From Parapristionchus giblindavisi (lineage: Eukaryota > Nematoda > Chromadorea > Rhabditida > Diplogasteridae): a stretch of DNA of 64,000 nt. The notes under the pieces are model-generated. The model saw only the letters and a program-made list of their open reading frames with translations. It did no database searches and had not been told where the DNA came from. The DNA lies in assembly GCA_943737045.1 (NCBI GenBank), contig CALSFV010000017.1, positions 1 through 64,000 of the forward strand, read 5' to 3'. This document shows, in pieces, positions 11,816 through 23,984 of the stretch. How positions within the stretch are numbered: the stretch's first letter is position 1; every line of letters starts with the position of its first letter. A program made the position numbers and the translations under genes.

Positions 11816-13549
11816 CATGTTGGACCATACAATGGACCATCAGTGAATAGCCGTGTTCCTGAATGAAATTTAAAGCTAAAATTTCCATCTATGATCGACA
11901 AAGTGCGAGAAAAGAAGTTCTAATCGTTGATCATCTCACTATAGACAGTCCAATTCTTTGTCGCATTGTCACCCCCATCATGACCTCTATTGTAGTACTG
12001 TTTGTTTGGTTAGATCCTCTAACGGGAACAGACGGTCTCTCGATTTTGTGTGCTATCTCACTGGTCTCTCACAGGGAAAGTTTGTCTTCTTTTAATGGGT
12101 ATTGTTTCGTATGAATGAATGAACAATGGCAATTGACGACAGTGGACTGTGATACTTTCTTTGCGTTTCATTTATAATTGTTTTTAAGGCGTAGAGGAAG
12201 ACTGAATCATTATATCTTTAATGATTGGTGCTAAAATCATGAAGGTGAAACTCATTTCAATCTATAGCTATGAAATCGAATCCCTTTGAATCGGAGAGAA
12301 AACGCCAATGACATTGTCAATGTGAAAGTTTCCTTGTGTCATTGTCAATCGTTATGTCACTGTCAGTAGTTCCCATTCGTCTTCTCAACCCTTCCCGCAT
12401 GTTCCCACTATGACTCAACCCACCAACCTTCTATGGTTCTTTTCATTTGAATGGTATGGTCGACATTGGCAGATGGTATGAGAAAGGAATGAATAGAAAG
12501 GAATGAATGAGTATTGGCCAGTAAGATTGAATATTATGATTTATTGGAAACATGACATAACACAATTTAAAAACTTTATGAGGTAAATGCTAATTGTAAG
12601 GAAAATCAAGAATTGAAAACAAAATATTATATAAACATCTAAACATTGTGTAAACATAGACTGTTCTTGACCTTATTCATATTTAGAAAACAATCCTTAC
12701 GAAAAGCCGATAAAAAAGATTTATGATGAGGATATTTATGGAAAGGATTGAATGATTAGTGTCGTCTCATAATCGCGACTAAAGAAAGGAAATAAATCGC
12801 AAATGACCCTCTCTTCGATTATAGCGGAGGGGCTTTTGATCTGACCAGTCGATTAAGACTTTCAGCCCATACGAAAATGACGAAAGATACAGAAATTGCT
12901 ATACGAAGTTGTGTCGATACCTCAATCTTTTGTAATACTCTAGAAACTTAGGCAATTTGCAATCTCTTCTCTAATGTTTCAGTGCATATATTATGAATTA
13001 TCTTATCGTTTTTATGCCGTTTAGAGAAGATAAATAAAAGAAGATAAAGGTACAACCCGTTATTCAAGGAACACGAAGTCCTGCGGTTAGGTGATAATTC
13101 AAGGCCAATTCAGTCCGGAAGGCCTAATCTCTTTCGGACCTACTTTACCGCATGATCTAGAGTCACTACCAATTCCCCGTTCGGATGAATATATTATTAT
13201 ATTGGGTCGAAGTGTCGTGATCACGATTATTGATTGACAATTTCGATTGAAAATGGAATTAGGGGCCCGAAGTGTTGACCTCCCCTCTTCTTTTGATCCG
13301 CTATAATCTTTCTCAATCGGCCACCATCAAAGAATTTCTTCATCGAATGTTTTATAAGAGCTTAAGTGGGGGGACTTAATCGGTGCTTAGCATCATTAGA
13401 TAGCCTTAGAGGGACCGACTAACAATAAGTCAGATCTTCGATCAAATAAATGATGATAAATCACGTAGGCGATTCAAGAGATAGAAAGGGCGACTGAATG
13501 ATAAAATGGAATGAATCATAATATAGAAATAGACAGGGACGAAATGCAA
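11816..13549. other. Non-coding stretch with dispersed repeats
   Basis: No gene recognised. About 12430-12512 (TCTATGGTTCTTTTCATTTG...) is repeated directly at about 29622-29702. About 13055-13155 (GATAATTCAAGGCCAATTCA...) resembles 20160-20285. Confidence 0.5.
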
Positions 13550-13557
13550 AATATTGG

Positions 13558-13629
13558 TGCCTCATGCTGGAATCGAACCAGCGACCTTCTGTTTACTAGA
13601 CAGACGCTCTGCCACTGAGTCAATGAGGC
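13558..13629 (-). tRNA. tRNA-Thr(AGT), decaying copy
   Basis: Full cloverleaf length. Acceptor GCCTCAT pairs with ATGAGGC, the anticodon stem TCTGT/ACAGA encloses loop CTAGTAA (anticodon AGT), and the T-stem is GCTGG/CCAGC. The D-stem reads ACTC against GAGC, an A-C mismatch absent from the otherwise near-identical copy at 50812-50883. The neighbouring tRNA-Arg is broken, so this copy is probably the degrading one. Confidence 0.75.
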
Positions 13630-13704
13630 GGGTGCGTACGAATGTAGAAACATTTCTGATCATATTTGATTTGGTAGTTGTATGGAAAATGTGCAAAAGT
13701 TTAC

Positions 13705-13771
13705 GACCAGGGATCGAACCTACAATCTTCTGCTCCGCAGGCAGACGCGTTATCCATTGCGCCACGCGGCC
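13705..13771 (-). pseudogene. tRNA-Arg pseudogene
   Basis: Same sequence as the intact tRNA-Arg at 50958-51030, but five bases (plus-strand CGGTA) are missing at the T-stem/acceptor junction, so the 3' acceptor strand is truncated. The anticodon loop reads CTGCGGA (GCG) instead of CTACGGA (ACG). Unlikely to be functional. Confidence 0.8.
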
Positions 13772-14182
13772 ATGTTCTTGATTCTTTGAAAGGCAGCTTA
13801 TACCATCTCAGCTGATTTGACCTCGCGTAATGTGCCAGCTGCCAATCATGCAACAATGCGTTGTTCTAGTGTGTATTGTGTGAGATTGAGAGGGTGTGTG
13901 AATTAGAGAGCTTATTCATCGATTTACACTCCTTTTGAAGCACCCAAAATATGATCTCTTCGACAGGAACAGTCCTGCAATGATCATACATAATGATATG
14001 ATCGTTCTTTGATCATAGCAAAATGAGAGTGTGCAAATGAAAGAGAGGGAAGAGAGGCGAGATAGAATGAGTTAATGAGAGAGTACAGAGAACGAAAGGA
14101 AATGGTCTACCATCGATATTCCGTTTCATTCCTTACATTCTAGGCGTCTTTCCCGCCAATTTCATTGGAACAATAATAATTG

Positions 14183-14252
14183 ATACTGGTGTCCAAGCCC
14201 GCAAAGTTAAATGGGCGGACTCATTTCATAAGTGGGGTCCAGGCAAAAGGAC
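14183..14252 (+). repeat. Outer end of giant inverted repeat (left)
   Basis: Begins ACTGGTGTCCAAGCCCGCAA and continues to AAAAGGACT. The reverse complement occurs at about 28370-28455. To the left the similarity stops. To the right it is interrupted by the 5.3 kb insertion and resumes at 19543. Confidence 0.7.
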
Positions 14253-14261
14253 TGCTCCGCT

Positions 14262-14530
14262 ATTTTAGGGGGGCCAATAATTTGGTAGTTGGCCCTAAAT
14301 TTGTTCGAAGTGGGGCTGTTATTTTAGTCCCAAATTTTAGCCAAACTTTGGCTAAAATTTTAGCTAAAGTTTGGACAATAATTTGGTAGTTGGCCCTAAA
14401 TTTGTTCGAAGTGGGGCTGTTATTTTAGTTCTAAATTTTAGCCAAACTTTGGCTGAAATTTTAGCTAAAGTTTAGCCAAAGTTTAGCTAAAATTTTGGAC
14501 CTAAAATAATAGCCCCACTTCAAACAATTA
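14262..14530. repeat. Left terminal tandem array of the 5.3 kb element
   Basis: Two direct copies of a block of about 110 bp (CCAATAATTTGGTAGTTGGC ... GGGGCTGTTATTTTAG) rich in self-complementary AGCTAAAATTTTAGC modules. Inverted relative to 19135-19542. Confidence 0.75.
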
Positions 14531-14608
14531 TTGGCTTATCTTTTTCGCAAGTCGAGTCGTTTCACCGAAAGCCATATAATGGCGTCAGTGTGAGCAGGCA
14601 ATGTTTGC

Positions 14609-15199
14609 TTGCAATTTTCGTGTTACGCCATGCCACCATTAACGCGATCCCAGTTTTTTTTTCAACTAAAAGATGTTGTTTTCGTTACATTTATTATTTG
14701 TATTCTATTTTGTCACTGTGTGGTTCTGCTATTCATTAGATTCAGAGGAAGTACGACATTCTGGAACAGGCGTAATGGAACACGGACGTTCTGGTCTCTC
14801 TGTCTCTCTTACTTTGTATATCACTGTCAGGATCTCAACTCTTTCATGGCAGTTTGTGGGGTAATTCAAACAAATAATTTTGTTTTCTGTCGAATTAGGT
14901 TTCAATCGACAGTACTCGACATCCCAACATGCTATACCATGAAATCAGGGTCCCAACATTTTCGTGGTGGGAGATACACTTTATGGGTAGAATTAAAAAA
15001 AAATAATTTTGTTTTCTATCGAATTAGGTTTCAATCGACCGCACTCGATGTAATTACACGTTATATCATGAAATTAATTAGTTTTCCAAATCACTTTTAT
15101 AATTCCGGCAAAACCTGTATCTCCCGCCATGAAAGAGTTGGGACTCTGATTTCACGTAATTGCTTCTTAGTACATTGGGTAATGTCGATTGATACTTAA
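14609..15199 (+). other. 196-codon open frame, probably not a gene
   Basis: Open from an ATG for 196 codons inside the 5.3 kb element. It contains a direct repeat of about 135 bp (two copies of NNFVFxRIRFQSTxLD), explained by a DNA-level tandem duplication at about 14870-15070. Cys/Phe-rich composition, no recognised domain, no neighbouring splice partners. It could be a remnant of the element's own gene, but I cannot support a function. Confidence 0.25.
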
Positions 15200-15949
15200 T
15201 TCGAGCGGTAAATTTCGCATTTTGAATATAAAAATATATATTTAATTAAAGTTAGTTTACGATCGAAGCCGGTGATTAGGTGGTTTAGTGGACTTAGAAA
15301 TCTCGTGTTTTTCGTAGTGTGATTGCTTAAAATTTTCGCTGAATTTACGAGGGTTGTAGTTATCTATTGAATAGTGATCGTTTAAGCTTTTTCATCATCT
15401 AGTTTGTTCATTGCAAAGTCACACTAGTGCGTTCGTTCCATATTCGGTTACTGTCTTAGCTCTTTAGACCTTTTTTGCACGTGAACTGGCACTATTTCAT
15501 CTCTCTCTATGCATAATGCACCCTTTTCTTTGTTCGCCTTCGTTTCTTTCGTTGCACTCTCGCACACTCTGGCCGTCCAGAACATCGCTGTCTTATCAAT
15601 TATCGCGTGAAAAGACACTTCCTCTGCTGAAAACTATTCACTCGGAGTTTTCTCGTCGTTTGCTGGCTAACCTTGTGCAAAGTTGTATCACTTTCAGCTG
15701 TGGTAGAAACCTGTCGCCCAGTACTCAAGCCCATTCCGAGGTGTCTGCGCAAAGTTGGTCAGTTGCTGTTTCATATATCTGACATATTATTATTGATTGC
15801 TTATTGTTAATCGATTAACTTTGTTCATTGTCTCTTGTTCAGGCGTGCATCTTCTGCTTCCACTTAGCCGTCCACCGCGGCAATTTCCGGCAACAGACGA
15901 CGTCAGATGCCGTTGCACTTATCGCTGATATCTCCTCAAAGTCAGGGAC
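15200..15949. other. Interior of the 5.3 kb element, nothing recognised
   Basis: AT-rich with short open frames. No motif or repeat could be assigned. Confidence 0.4.
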
Positions 15950-17260
15950 ACTTTCTTTTTTTGTAACTTTTGATTCAGTAAAGCACTAAATCTAATCTTT
16001 TGAATCAATGTAGGCAACTCATCAACGAATACAAGCATGATGTGTTGGTGTAATTAAATTAGTTCGCGGTTGCATAGTGATGACGCAAACGAAATAACCC
16101 TTTTTAGCACGTAAAGTTCTTTAGTGAAAAGTCGACTTATTTCTATCTGTGTGTATACTTTGCTCCATGCACAATTCGTTATTTTTCGCTTAAAATCATA
16201 ATTTTTTTGCTTCGTTTCTCACCAAGTGACCTAAAATGAGCCATATATAGTGTTTCAATTCTCGCTTCGCGATGATATAATAATGTATGATTTCGCTCGC
16301 CTATAATGTGGGTGAGCACTTTTTGTCGATGTGGTCAGTTTTGAGACTTAATACCCATCTATGAATATGCGGGAGATCGAGATTAGTAAGAAATACCCCC
16401 ATGTGGGATCACTTCCGAGTACTTGAGATGATGATCGAGTCAGTTTATATTTCGCACTACCAGGAAAAAAACGTGAAACGAGAAATTGTGGGTGGGGCGA
16501 AAATGTATGAATCATGGCATGATCCGAACTACTGGTGATCAGCTACTGAAGACGTTATCAAAATCAAAGCCGCTACACTTGATCCTTTTCGAATAGTGAA
16601 TCATGAAAGAGAAATCAGCAAAATAGATAGAGGTAACCCACGAAGTCATCGCTCAATACTTCGTCAGCAATTGCTTGATGGAAGGAGTTATGATTAGTGA
16701 CATATATCACTGAAATCGGTATCAAATTCTGACTGGATATCCGTCGAGTCTACTTGCCACGAGTTTCTGGTATTCAAGAAAATCGATAAAGAAAACCCGA
16801 ATATTGAAGGCATAATCCCGAATTTCTTGATATGGATAGCAATATCAACTTTGTTTTCATCTTCAATGTCACCGACACTCCTACAGTGGATTGGAGTTGA
16901 AAACCGGGTTGATATGGCTATCAATATCAAAGTAATCTTATTCTTGCCTTCAATATTCGGGTTTTCGTTATCGATTTTCTCGAATACTGGAAGCTCGTGG
17001 CCAGTAGACTCAACGGATATCCAGTCAGAATTTCATTCCGATTCAAGTGATATATATCACTAATCATAACTCCATGGTGGGTTCTTAGCATTCCCTTGTA
17101 AGTAACTAAAAAACGTGTTTAAAAAGTGTATTCATCACTATGCAACTGTGAACTAATTTAATTACACCAACATATTATGATTGTATTCCTTGATGTATTG
17201 CCTACATTGACTCAAAAGATCAACTTTATTCCTTTCCTGGATCAAAAGTTGCAAAAAAGG
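15950..17260. mobile_element. Nested foldback element with inner palindrome
   Basis: The outer arms (about 15950-16100 and 17095-17260) share TTTTTGTAACTTTTGATTCA on the left and its diverged complement on the right. The core 16684-17083 is a tighter palindrome: GAGTTATGATTAGTGACATA on the left and ATATATCACTAATCATAACTC on the right, with a centre at about 16880. A second copy of core and outer arms is at about 32623-33200, and an outer-arm fragment at 34855-35012. Confidence 0.65.
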
Positions 17261-18099
17261 AAATAGCGTCTCATTATTTTATGCTGTACATTGTACATTA
17301 TGCTGTACGTTTATCTGTATATTGTAAACGAAAAATTCTCTTTTTTTTTGCTATTCGATAGATTTTTTGCTATTTCATTTGATAGAGAATCGAGCATAGC
17401 CGGTGGGGGTCTTTCTTATTTACGAAATAGGGATGAGGTTCACAATGGTGCTGATGACGATGACGACGTTATGTTCATTTTACACCTATAGTCACCGTTC
17501 GGCCAGATAGCGTCGCTTTGAAATAGATTTTTTGTTATTTCTCATCATCTTTTGGTGCAAAAATTGGCTAAGCAATGTTTCCCAGGCAGGATTGGATAGC
17601 GATAGCGCCAGTTTTTCTGCGGGGTACTGAAGCTATTCCGATTCGATCTGTGCTTTCACGTAATACACTTGTCTTTTACAGAATTTAATAATAATAATAC
17701 TAATAATAATTTATGCATTACAATTACATTTTTTAAAATTGTGAAAGCATGAAAAATGAATTAGACAGGTGTGATCACTATCAAATTCTGCCACTAGAAA
17801 CATAATGGCCATGCATTTTCATACCCTCGCAATACGAGGATTGACCCTCTATCTAAGGCCCATTTTAGGCCACTTGAGGAAGCTAGAAATGACGATTTTG
17901 AAGCGAAAATAACGAATTTTGAATTTACTTTTGAGAACGAGAAATGACTAAAAACGCGATTTTACCGCGACGTTGTCTGGCCTCAACGGTGGCCCTAATG
18001 AACATGATCATCGTCACCAGAGAACCCTGATCCACAAAATTTGATTTTTTAACTATGTCGGATTTCACTCAATTAAGTAGATTCTTACACAAATGGTCT

Positions 18100-18976
18100 C
18101 ATATCACGCCTGTCACGAGAAAATCGAGCTAACAATAAATTTACGATTCATGGGAATGGAGCGAAAATGGTGAAATGAGTTAGTACCATTTTGGACATCT
18201 CTAGGCATACCCTACCAGCCCCCAAAGTTTCATTGTGCAATTTTTTTTTCATTTAGGTTCGGTCAGTTGAAGTCTCAACTTTGAGCACAATTTTCTCGTT
18301 TATGGTGCGTTTTTGCTAAAACGTGTCACAAGAGTGTCCCCGCTCTTTTTTCGAGCTCTATCGATCAAAACAAACCAGAAGTTATGAAAATGCCTCTGAA
18401 CAGAGCTACAATACGGATCAAATAACTCAAAAAATTAGGAAAAGAAGGTGCTCTTCTTCCAGTATGTTATTAAGTTTTTCATGCGCTTTCAAATGAGGGG
18501 TTTGCGAAAAAAGTACGTTAATGTGTTCGTATGGTTTGAAAGAAATAGAGGGAAAAGAAAGGGAGAAAACGATAATATCATTTCCTCATGCGCATGAAAA
18601 ACTGAATAACATATTGGAAGAAGAGCACCTTCTTTTCCTAATTTTTTGAGTTATTTTCTCCGTAGTGTAGCTCTGTTCAGAGGCATTTTCATAACTACTG
18701 GTTTGTTTAGATTGATAGAGCTCGAGAAAATAGCGGGGGTCACTCTTGTGACACCTTTTCTCTAAAACGCACCAGAAGCGAGATATTCGTGCTCAAAGTT
18801 GGGACTTCACCTTAACGAACCGGTGTATTGAGCCCCAAAATGAAAAAAAAATGCACAATGAGACTTTGGGGGCTGGTAGGGTATACCTAGAGATGTTCAA
18901 AATGGTACTAACTCATTTCACCATTTTTGCTTCATTCCCATTCTCAGCTCGATGTCTCGTGACAGGCGTGATATAT
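18100..18976. mobile_element. Foldback element, about 400-bp arms
   Basis: Left arm ATATCACGCCTGTCACGAG mirrored by right arm CTCGTGACAGGCGTGATAT, continuing inward through CCTACCAGCCCCCAAAGT and AGGTGCTCTTCTTCC. The loop is about 90 bp near 18540. No coding content recognised. Confidence 0.75.
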
Positions 18977-19134
18977 TGTCTTGTCAATGATACATTAAAT
19001 CTATTCATTGTTTATTGTTTGTTTCATTTTTTTCTTGTCATGTTGTATTCGATATGTAAATATTTTTTGTTGTGAGAATAAAGAATTGACGTATAAATCT
19101 TTTAAATGTGCAGTAGACATGAATGGAACTGGAA

Positions 19135-19542
19135 TAAAAGTAAGCAAATTAATGGCCAACCACCAAACTATTGGCCCAACTTTAGAGTAAATTTATAGCC
19201 AACCATCAAACTATTGGCCCAACTTTCGACTAAATTTACAGCCAACCACCAAATTATTAGCTTAACTTTAGAGTAAATTAAGGGCCAACCACCAAATTAT
19301 TGGCCCAACTTTCGACTAAATTAACAGCCCACCATCAAATTATCGACTAAACTTTAGAGTAAATTAAGGGCCAACCACCAAATTATTGGCCCCACTTCAA
19401 AACAAATTTAGGGCCAACCACCCAATTATTGGCTCAACTAAAAAAGTGGGGCTTGTCTGGTAGCCAAAGTTGAGGCTAAACTTTCGACCAAATTATTGGC
19501 CCAACTTCGACCAAATTATTGGCCCCACTAAAATAGCGGAGT
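19135..19542. repeat. Right terminal tandem array of the 5.3 kb element
   Basis: About seven imperfect units of roughly 58 bp containing GGCCAACCACCAAATTATTG and CCAACTTTAGAGTAAATT, ending in CCCCACTAAAATAGCGGAG. Confidence 0.8.
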
Positions 19543-20935
19543 GAGTGTATATTTACATGATTCTGTTAAAGGCAGTGTAACCTCACTCAATGGTCTCTTT
19601 AATGCGCACACTATTTCTCTGTTCTTTAACAACGAGAGAGCATTGAATGTTCGATTCCACGAAGATTACTAGCAAAAGAGAATCCCATTCTTATAGCCTC
19701 AGCTTTTTTTTGCTTTTTTCCCTGGCCTATTATCGCTTTCTCTAATTTAAAGTCTTGTGAGTGGCAGAGGTCCTATAGAATGAGAACTAGCTTTTTTCCT
19801 AAAAAATATAGATAAATATTCTCTATTGGAGTTTATGTGCAACGTACTTTCAGCGAGCCTCAATATCCTTTCCCTGGACAAATAATACAAATACAAATTG
19901 GTCCTTATTACCATAAAATCAAAACGTCTTTCCTACTTTATGCCTCTTCATGCGAGAACAAGTGACGATAAGAACAATTCTGTGCACAAAATCTTCGTAT
20001 GTAATGTGATGTATGATGGCATTTGACATTTTTTGACATTGAACAACTTTATCAGCTAATGGGTGTTTCGTAGCTAGATTTCTATGAAATTTCTCCATTC
20101 CGAACGATAGTGCCTCGCAATTTGCATAAATGTCTTGATGTCTTGATGGTAAAGTAAAAAAGGGAGGGTCATCCCATTATTCAAGTCCTAATCCCGTGGG
20201 AAATCACAGCTATACCAGTGATAATTCATGGCCAATACAGTCCGTAGGGTCTAATCTCTACTTCGGACTTACTTTATGATGACGATGAAGAACAAAGAAA
20301 GTAGTTTCCCGCATGAACAATTAAATGATAAGTTAGGACAATTTGCCCCTATGTCTGCAGAAATGACCGTAGTATTGATTTCAAGATAGGAAGTGGTTCC
20401 GTATCAGTGCAAGATCAGTGATAGAGTGACCAGACGATTAGAGGAGATCGATAGGCAGAGACGCAGAGAGTCATCGCGCGCACTGAACTTAATATACCAC
20501 CACTGTTGAGACGGGTGGCGGGCGGGGATTACTTTACTGAAAAAAAAACACAAAAATGTAAAAATAGTAATTTTGATAAAATAAATACTCTAAATGCCTG
20601 TAATAAATTAATTGGCACAGATTTCGTATGAAAAAGTCGAAAGATCTGCGAAAGAAAAGGTCACTCTTCTCCTGCGGCCAAAAATATATTTAGTTGATAA
20701 AGCTGAGTAGGACGCTCAAACTAATAATTATTGACCGTATAAAATACACTTGTTTATTTGGTGCGAGAGTAGCCAACCACTGCCACAATGAATTTCTATG
20801 TTTAGAGAGAGAGCACCGGTGAGAGAGTAGGTAGATCAGAGAGAGCGAGGAAGGAAAGGAGGAAAGAGTGGGGAGTTAATCGATAGTTCTTCCTCTGTTT
20901 AGCAGCAGTAGCAATGCAATTATGCGAGTACATTT

Positions 20936-22393
20936 TACAGTACCGTGCAAAAGTCCGGCCCCAAAATTTGAATCGCTATAACTTTCTTCGTACTTGACCG
21001 ATCGGCCCCCGGTTTGTTTTATTAAATAGTGTAACCATTGGAGAAAATTTGTATGTTATTGATTATTACCTATGATGATGAAATGATTTCATCATTCTTG
21101 AAATGCCGAGGTGCGATCGTAAAAATAGGTTTATTCTCAGGTAGATTTTTTCTATTAGTCCAATTTTTTTATGAGGAACGAACTACTATCGGTGAACGTT
21201 TTAAGCCATTAACCACGTTGCTTGCATATCGCTCCGAGGAATTAGCTAATTTCGCCTGACCCATCAAAATTTCGTAAAAATGTCATAACTCAGTCTGTAG
21301 TTGAGCTACGGGCCTCAGATTCAATAAGTATTATCACATGGTCATAGGGCACCACCATGCCAATTTCAGAAGGATTCCGCATCTTGAAGAGAAAATTCGA
21401 AAAAAATCCCATACCATTTTTTGGGCATACGGTATTTCCCAGCCGGTTTTTCTAAAAATCTAAAAATTTGGTATGATGTGCCCAAACATCTACCTAACAC
21501 ATCCACAAAGTGGCGAGATTAAAGGAGTTCAATTACGACTTTTCTCATAAAAATACCATTGACAGTCAAAGTGGAAATTTACGAGAAAAGAGACAGATGG
21601 AAAAGGTGGAATGTCCAATAGTGGAACTAAATTGAGGATACTTGTAGGAAATGTGCTTATTAAACACTTGGATCAAAATCCGATCGAAATTGATTTGAAA
21701 TACTGGGTTATTGACCCGTAATAATTCTCCATAACGAACGAAACTAGGTTCCATCCACTTTGAATGTCAATGGTATTTGTATGGGCAAAGTCGTAATTGA
21801 GCTCCTGTAATCTCGCCACTTTGTAGATGTGTTAGGTAGATGTTTGGGCACATCATACCAAATTTTTAGATTTTTAGAAAAACCGACTGGGAAATACCGT
21901 ATACCCAAAAAATGGTATGGGATTTTTTTCGAATTTTCTCTTCAAGAAGCGGAATCCTTCTGCAATTGACATGGTGGTGCCCTATGACCATGTGATAATA
22001 CTTATTGAATCTGCGGCCCGTAGCTCAACTACAGACTGAGTTATGACATTTTTACGAAATTTTGATGGGTCAGGCGAAATTAGCTAATTCCTCGGAGCGA
22101 TGTGCAAGCAACGTGGTTAATGGCTTAAAACGTTCACCGATAGTAGTTCGTTCCTCATAAAAAAATTGGACTAATAGAAAAAATCTACCTGAGAATAAAC
22201 CTATTTTTACGATCGCACCTCGGCATTTCAAGAATGAAGAAATCATTTCATCATCATAGGTAATAATCAATAACAAACAAATTTTCTCCAATGGTTACAT
22301 TATTTAATAAAACAAACCGGGGGCCGATCGGTCAAGTACGAAGAAAGTTATAGCGATTCAAATTTTGGGGCCGGACTTTTGCACGGTACTGTA
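20936..22393. mobile_element. Palindromic Tc1/mariner-type element, TA target duplication
   Basis: Ends TACAGTACCGTGCAAAAGTC and its complement GACTTTTGCACGGTACTGTA, each including the TA. Arms are about 630 bp each and nearly identical, with a loop of about 190 bp (about 21575-21760). The CAGT termini and TA flank fit the Tc1/mariner superfamily. No transposase remains. A 73-codon frame occurs in mirrored form in both arms and is an effect of the palindrome. The element sits only in the left arm of the giant inverted repeat, so it inserted after the duplication. Confidence 0.85.
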
Positions 22394-23040
22394 TACGGAC
22401 AATATGATAGCCTACTAAATAACTTTAATAAATCACTTGACACGAGTAACGCAGGCTACACGAAAAAAATCATAATAATAATAATAAATAACAATAAATT
22501 TATGCGTCACAAAGATAACTAAGATATAACAATTGATGTCGTGATATATTACATACGATGCCACAACTTAGGTAGGAAAGAAATAACAATTCTTCAAAAA
22601 AATTTTTTGCTATTTAGTAATATTTTAATTTGACGCTTAATGTATGATCATAGTAGATTCTATAACTACAGTAATATCACAATCTAGATCTCAGTACTTA
22701 AAATTGCTAATATTAGGGTTAGTTTTTCGATGCGTATTATTTTTAGACATTGAACTTTATTCCATTCTGACTACAAATACTAACTTGTAAGATTCATTGT
22801 CTCGAGAAAAGATGTCATCAGGGATACTGTAGTCTTATATAATACTTCCACTTATATTCTTTATAATATCTTTAAGGTATGAACTTTTTGCTGACTTTAT
22901 TGTTGAAGTACTCTCTTTTGGTAGTTTTAATGTTTATGGTAATTTTGGAATTATATTTGTTACACGTCAATTAAAATAAGTCAAAAGATAAGTTCATATT
23001 GTACCAGATGTACTATCTTCTCTAATCCTTCTGGGGGAAA

Positions 23041-23260
23041 TTGAACTTTCCGACCGACCAACCATCCCGTTTGATTGTCCGACGTTATCTACTCGACCAC
23101 GGCTCCAAATTATAAGTTATGTCAAAGGATCTATATAAGTTTACTCCAGCCCGTACTTATAACCGATAAGTCGCTCCGCCCATTTCTGATTAACCATACT
23201 TGTATGGTGATTCTGACTCCGCCCATTTTACTTCGCGGGCTTGGACACCGATTGCAAACA
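23041..23260 (-). repeat. tRNA-derived SINE-like unit (left arm)
   Basis: Read on the minus strand, a tail with GGTGTCCAAGCCCGCGAAGT and AAATGGGCGGAGTC lies before a tRNA-like block containing GCCGTGGTCGAGTAGATAAC. The same order of tail and tRNA-like head is seen at 28250-28460, and the tail alone at 14190-14235. The mirrored partner is at 26345-26560. Confidence 0.5.
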
Positions 23261-23984
23261 AAACACACCCCAAAATCTTTATTCATTTTTGAAAACAGTC
23301 TGCGAGTGTAGTCTTCGGGGAAATGTTCATCACACTCCAACGTTGTCCATCCACCTTCAGATGTCCGTCGAGCAGATTCGCCATCTCATGACGAAGATCA
23401 AAGATCAAGATAGACGAAAATCAAAGATTTAAGATTTCATCAATGTTTTATCGATGATGATTTCTTCGATCTTTGGCCTTCGTCTTTGTAAAAATTACCA
23501 CAGACAGCTATTTTAATAATTAAGAATAGCAAAACTCCATTGGACGTCGCATCGACGTTGCCTCCAGTAGCTCCATCGAGTAACTCGTCAAGGACAATGA
23601 TTGACGATCGATGATATTGATTGGCCATGACGAAGAATCAATGAATCGGCCTGTAGAAGTAGACAATATCATAGATCCAATGACTTTACATTTGACTGAA
23701 AGGTAAAACATACAGAGATTGATGTACTATCCGATTGACGAAACCATGATTGGTGTAACAGTCGGACAAGTGTTTGATCACTCTTCATAGAAAATTGAGA
23801 ACGAAGAATATGAAAAGGATTTGAACAATTTAAAAGAAGAACGAGAAACGATTAAAGATCAAAGATCAAAGAAAAAGAGAGAACAGAAGAGAAAGAGCAT
23901 AGATCAAAGAGCAGGAGAGATATTCAAAGGTCGTATGAAGGCTAATACAAGATACTCGTGCAAATATTGAAATGCTACACCAAT

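Larger units (their letters stand above)
13550..13905. repeat. Duplicated tRNA-pair block, copy A
   Basis: About 350 bp covering both tRNAs, the spacer of about 75 bp and a trailing TGTGTGAGATTGAGAGGGTG patch. It matches 50797-51165 in the same orientation. Confidence 0.85.
14253..19542. mobile_element. 5.3 kb element with tandem-repeat inverted ends
   Basis: The ends are inverted: CTCCGCTATTTTAG on the left and CTAAAATAGCGGAG on the right. Inside these lie arrays of the unit GGCCAATAATTTGGT on the left and its complement on the right. This foldback-like layout (inverted ends built of tandem subrepeats) interrupts a repeat whose unbroken mate lies at 28.25-28.46 kb, so it is an insertion. 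The interior holds two further foldbacks and no recognisable transposase. Target duplication is unclear, possibly only TG. Confidence 0.6.

Noticed and set aside
21038..22291. Matching 73-codon frames on opposite strands
   Set aside because: They are mirror images created by the palindromic element's arms, not two genes.
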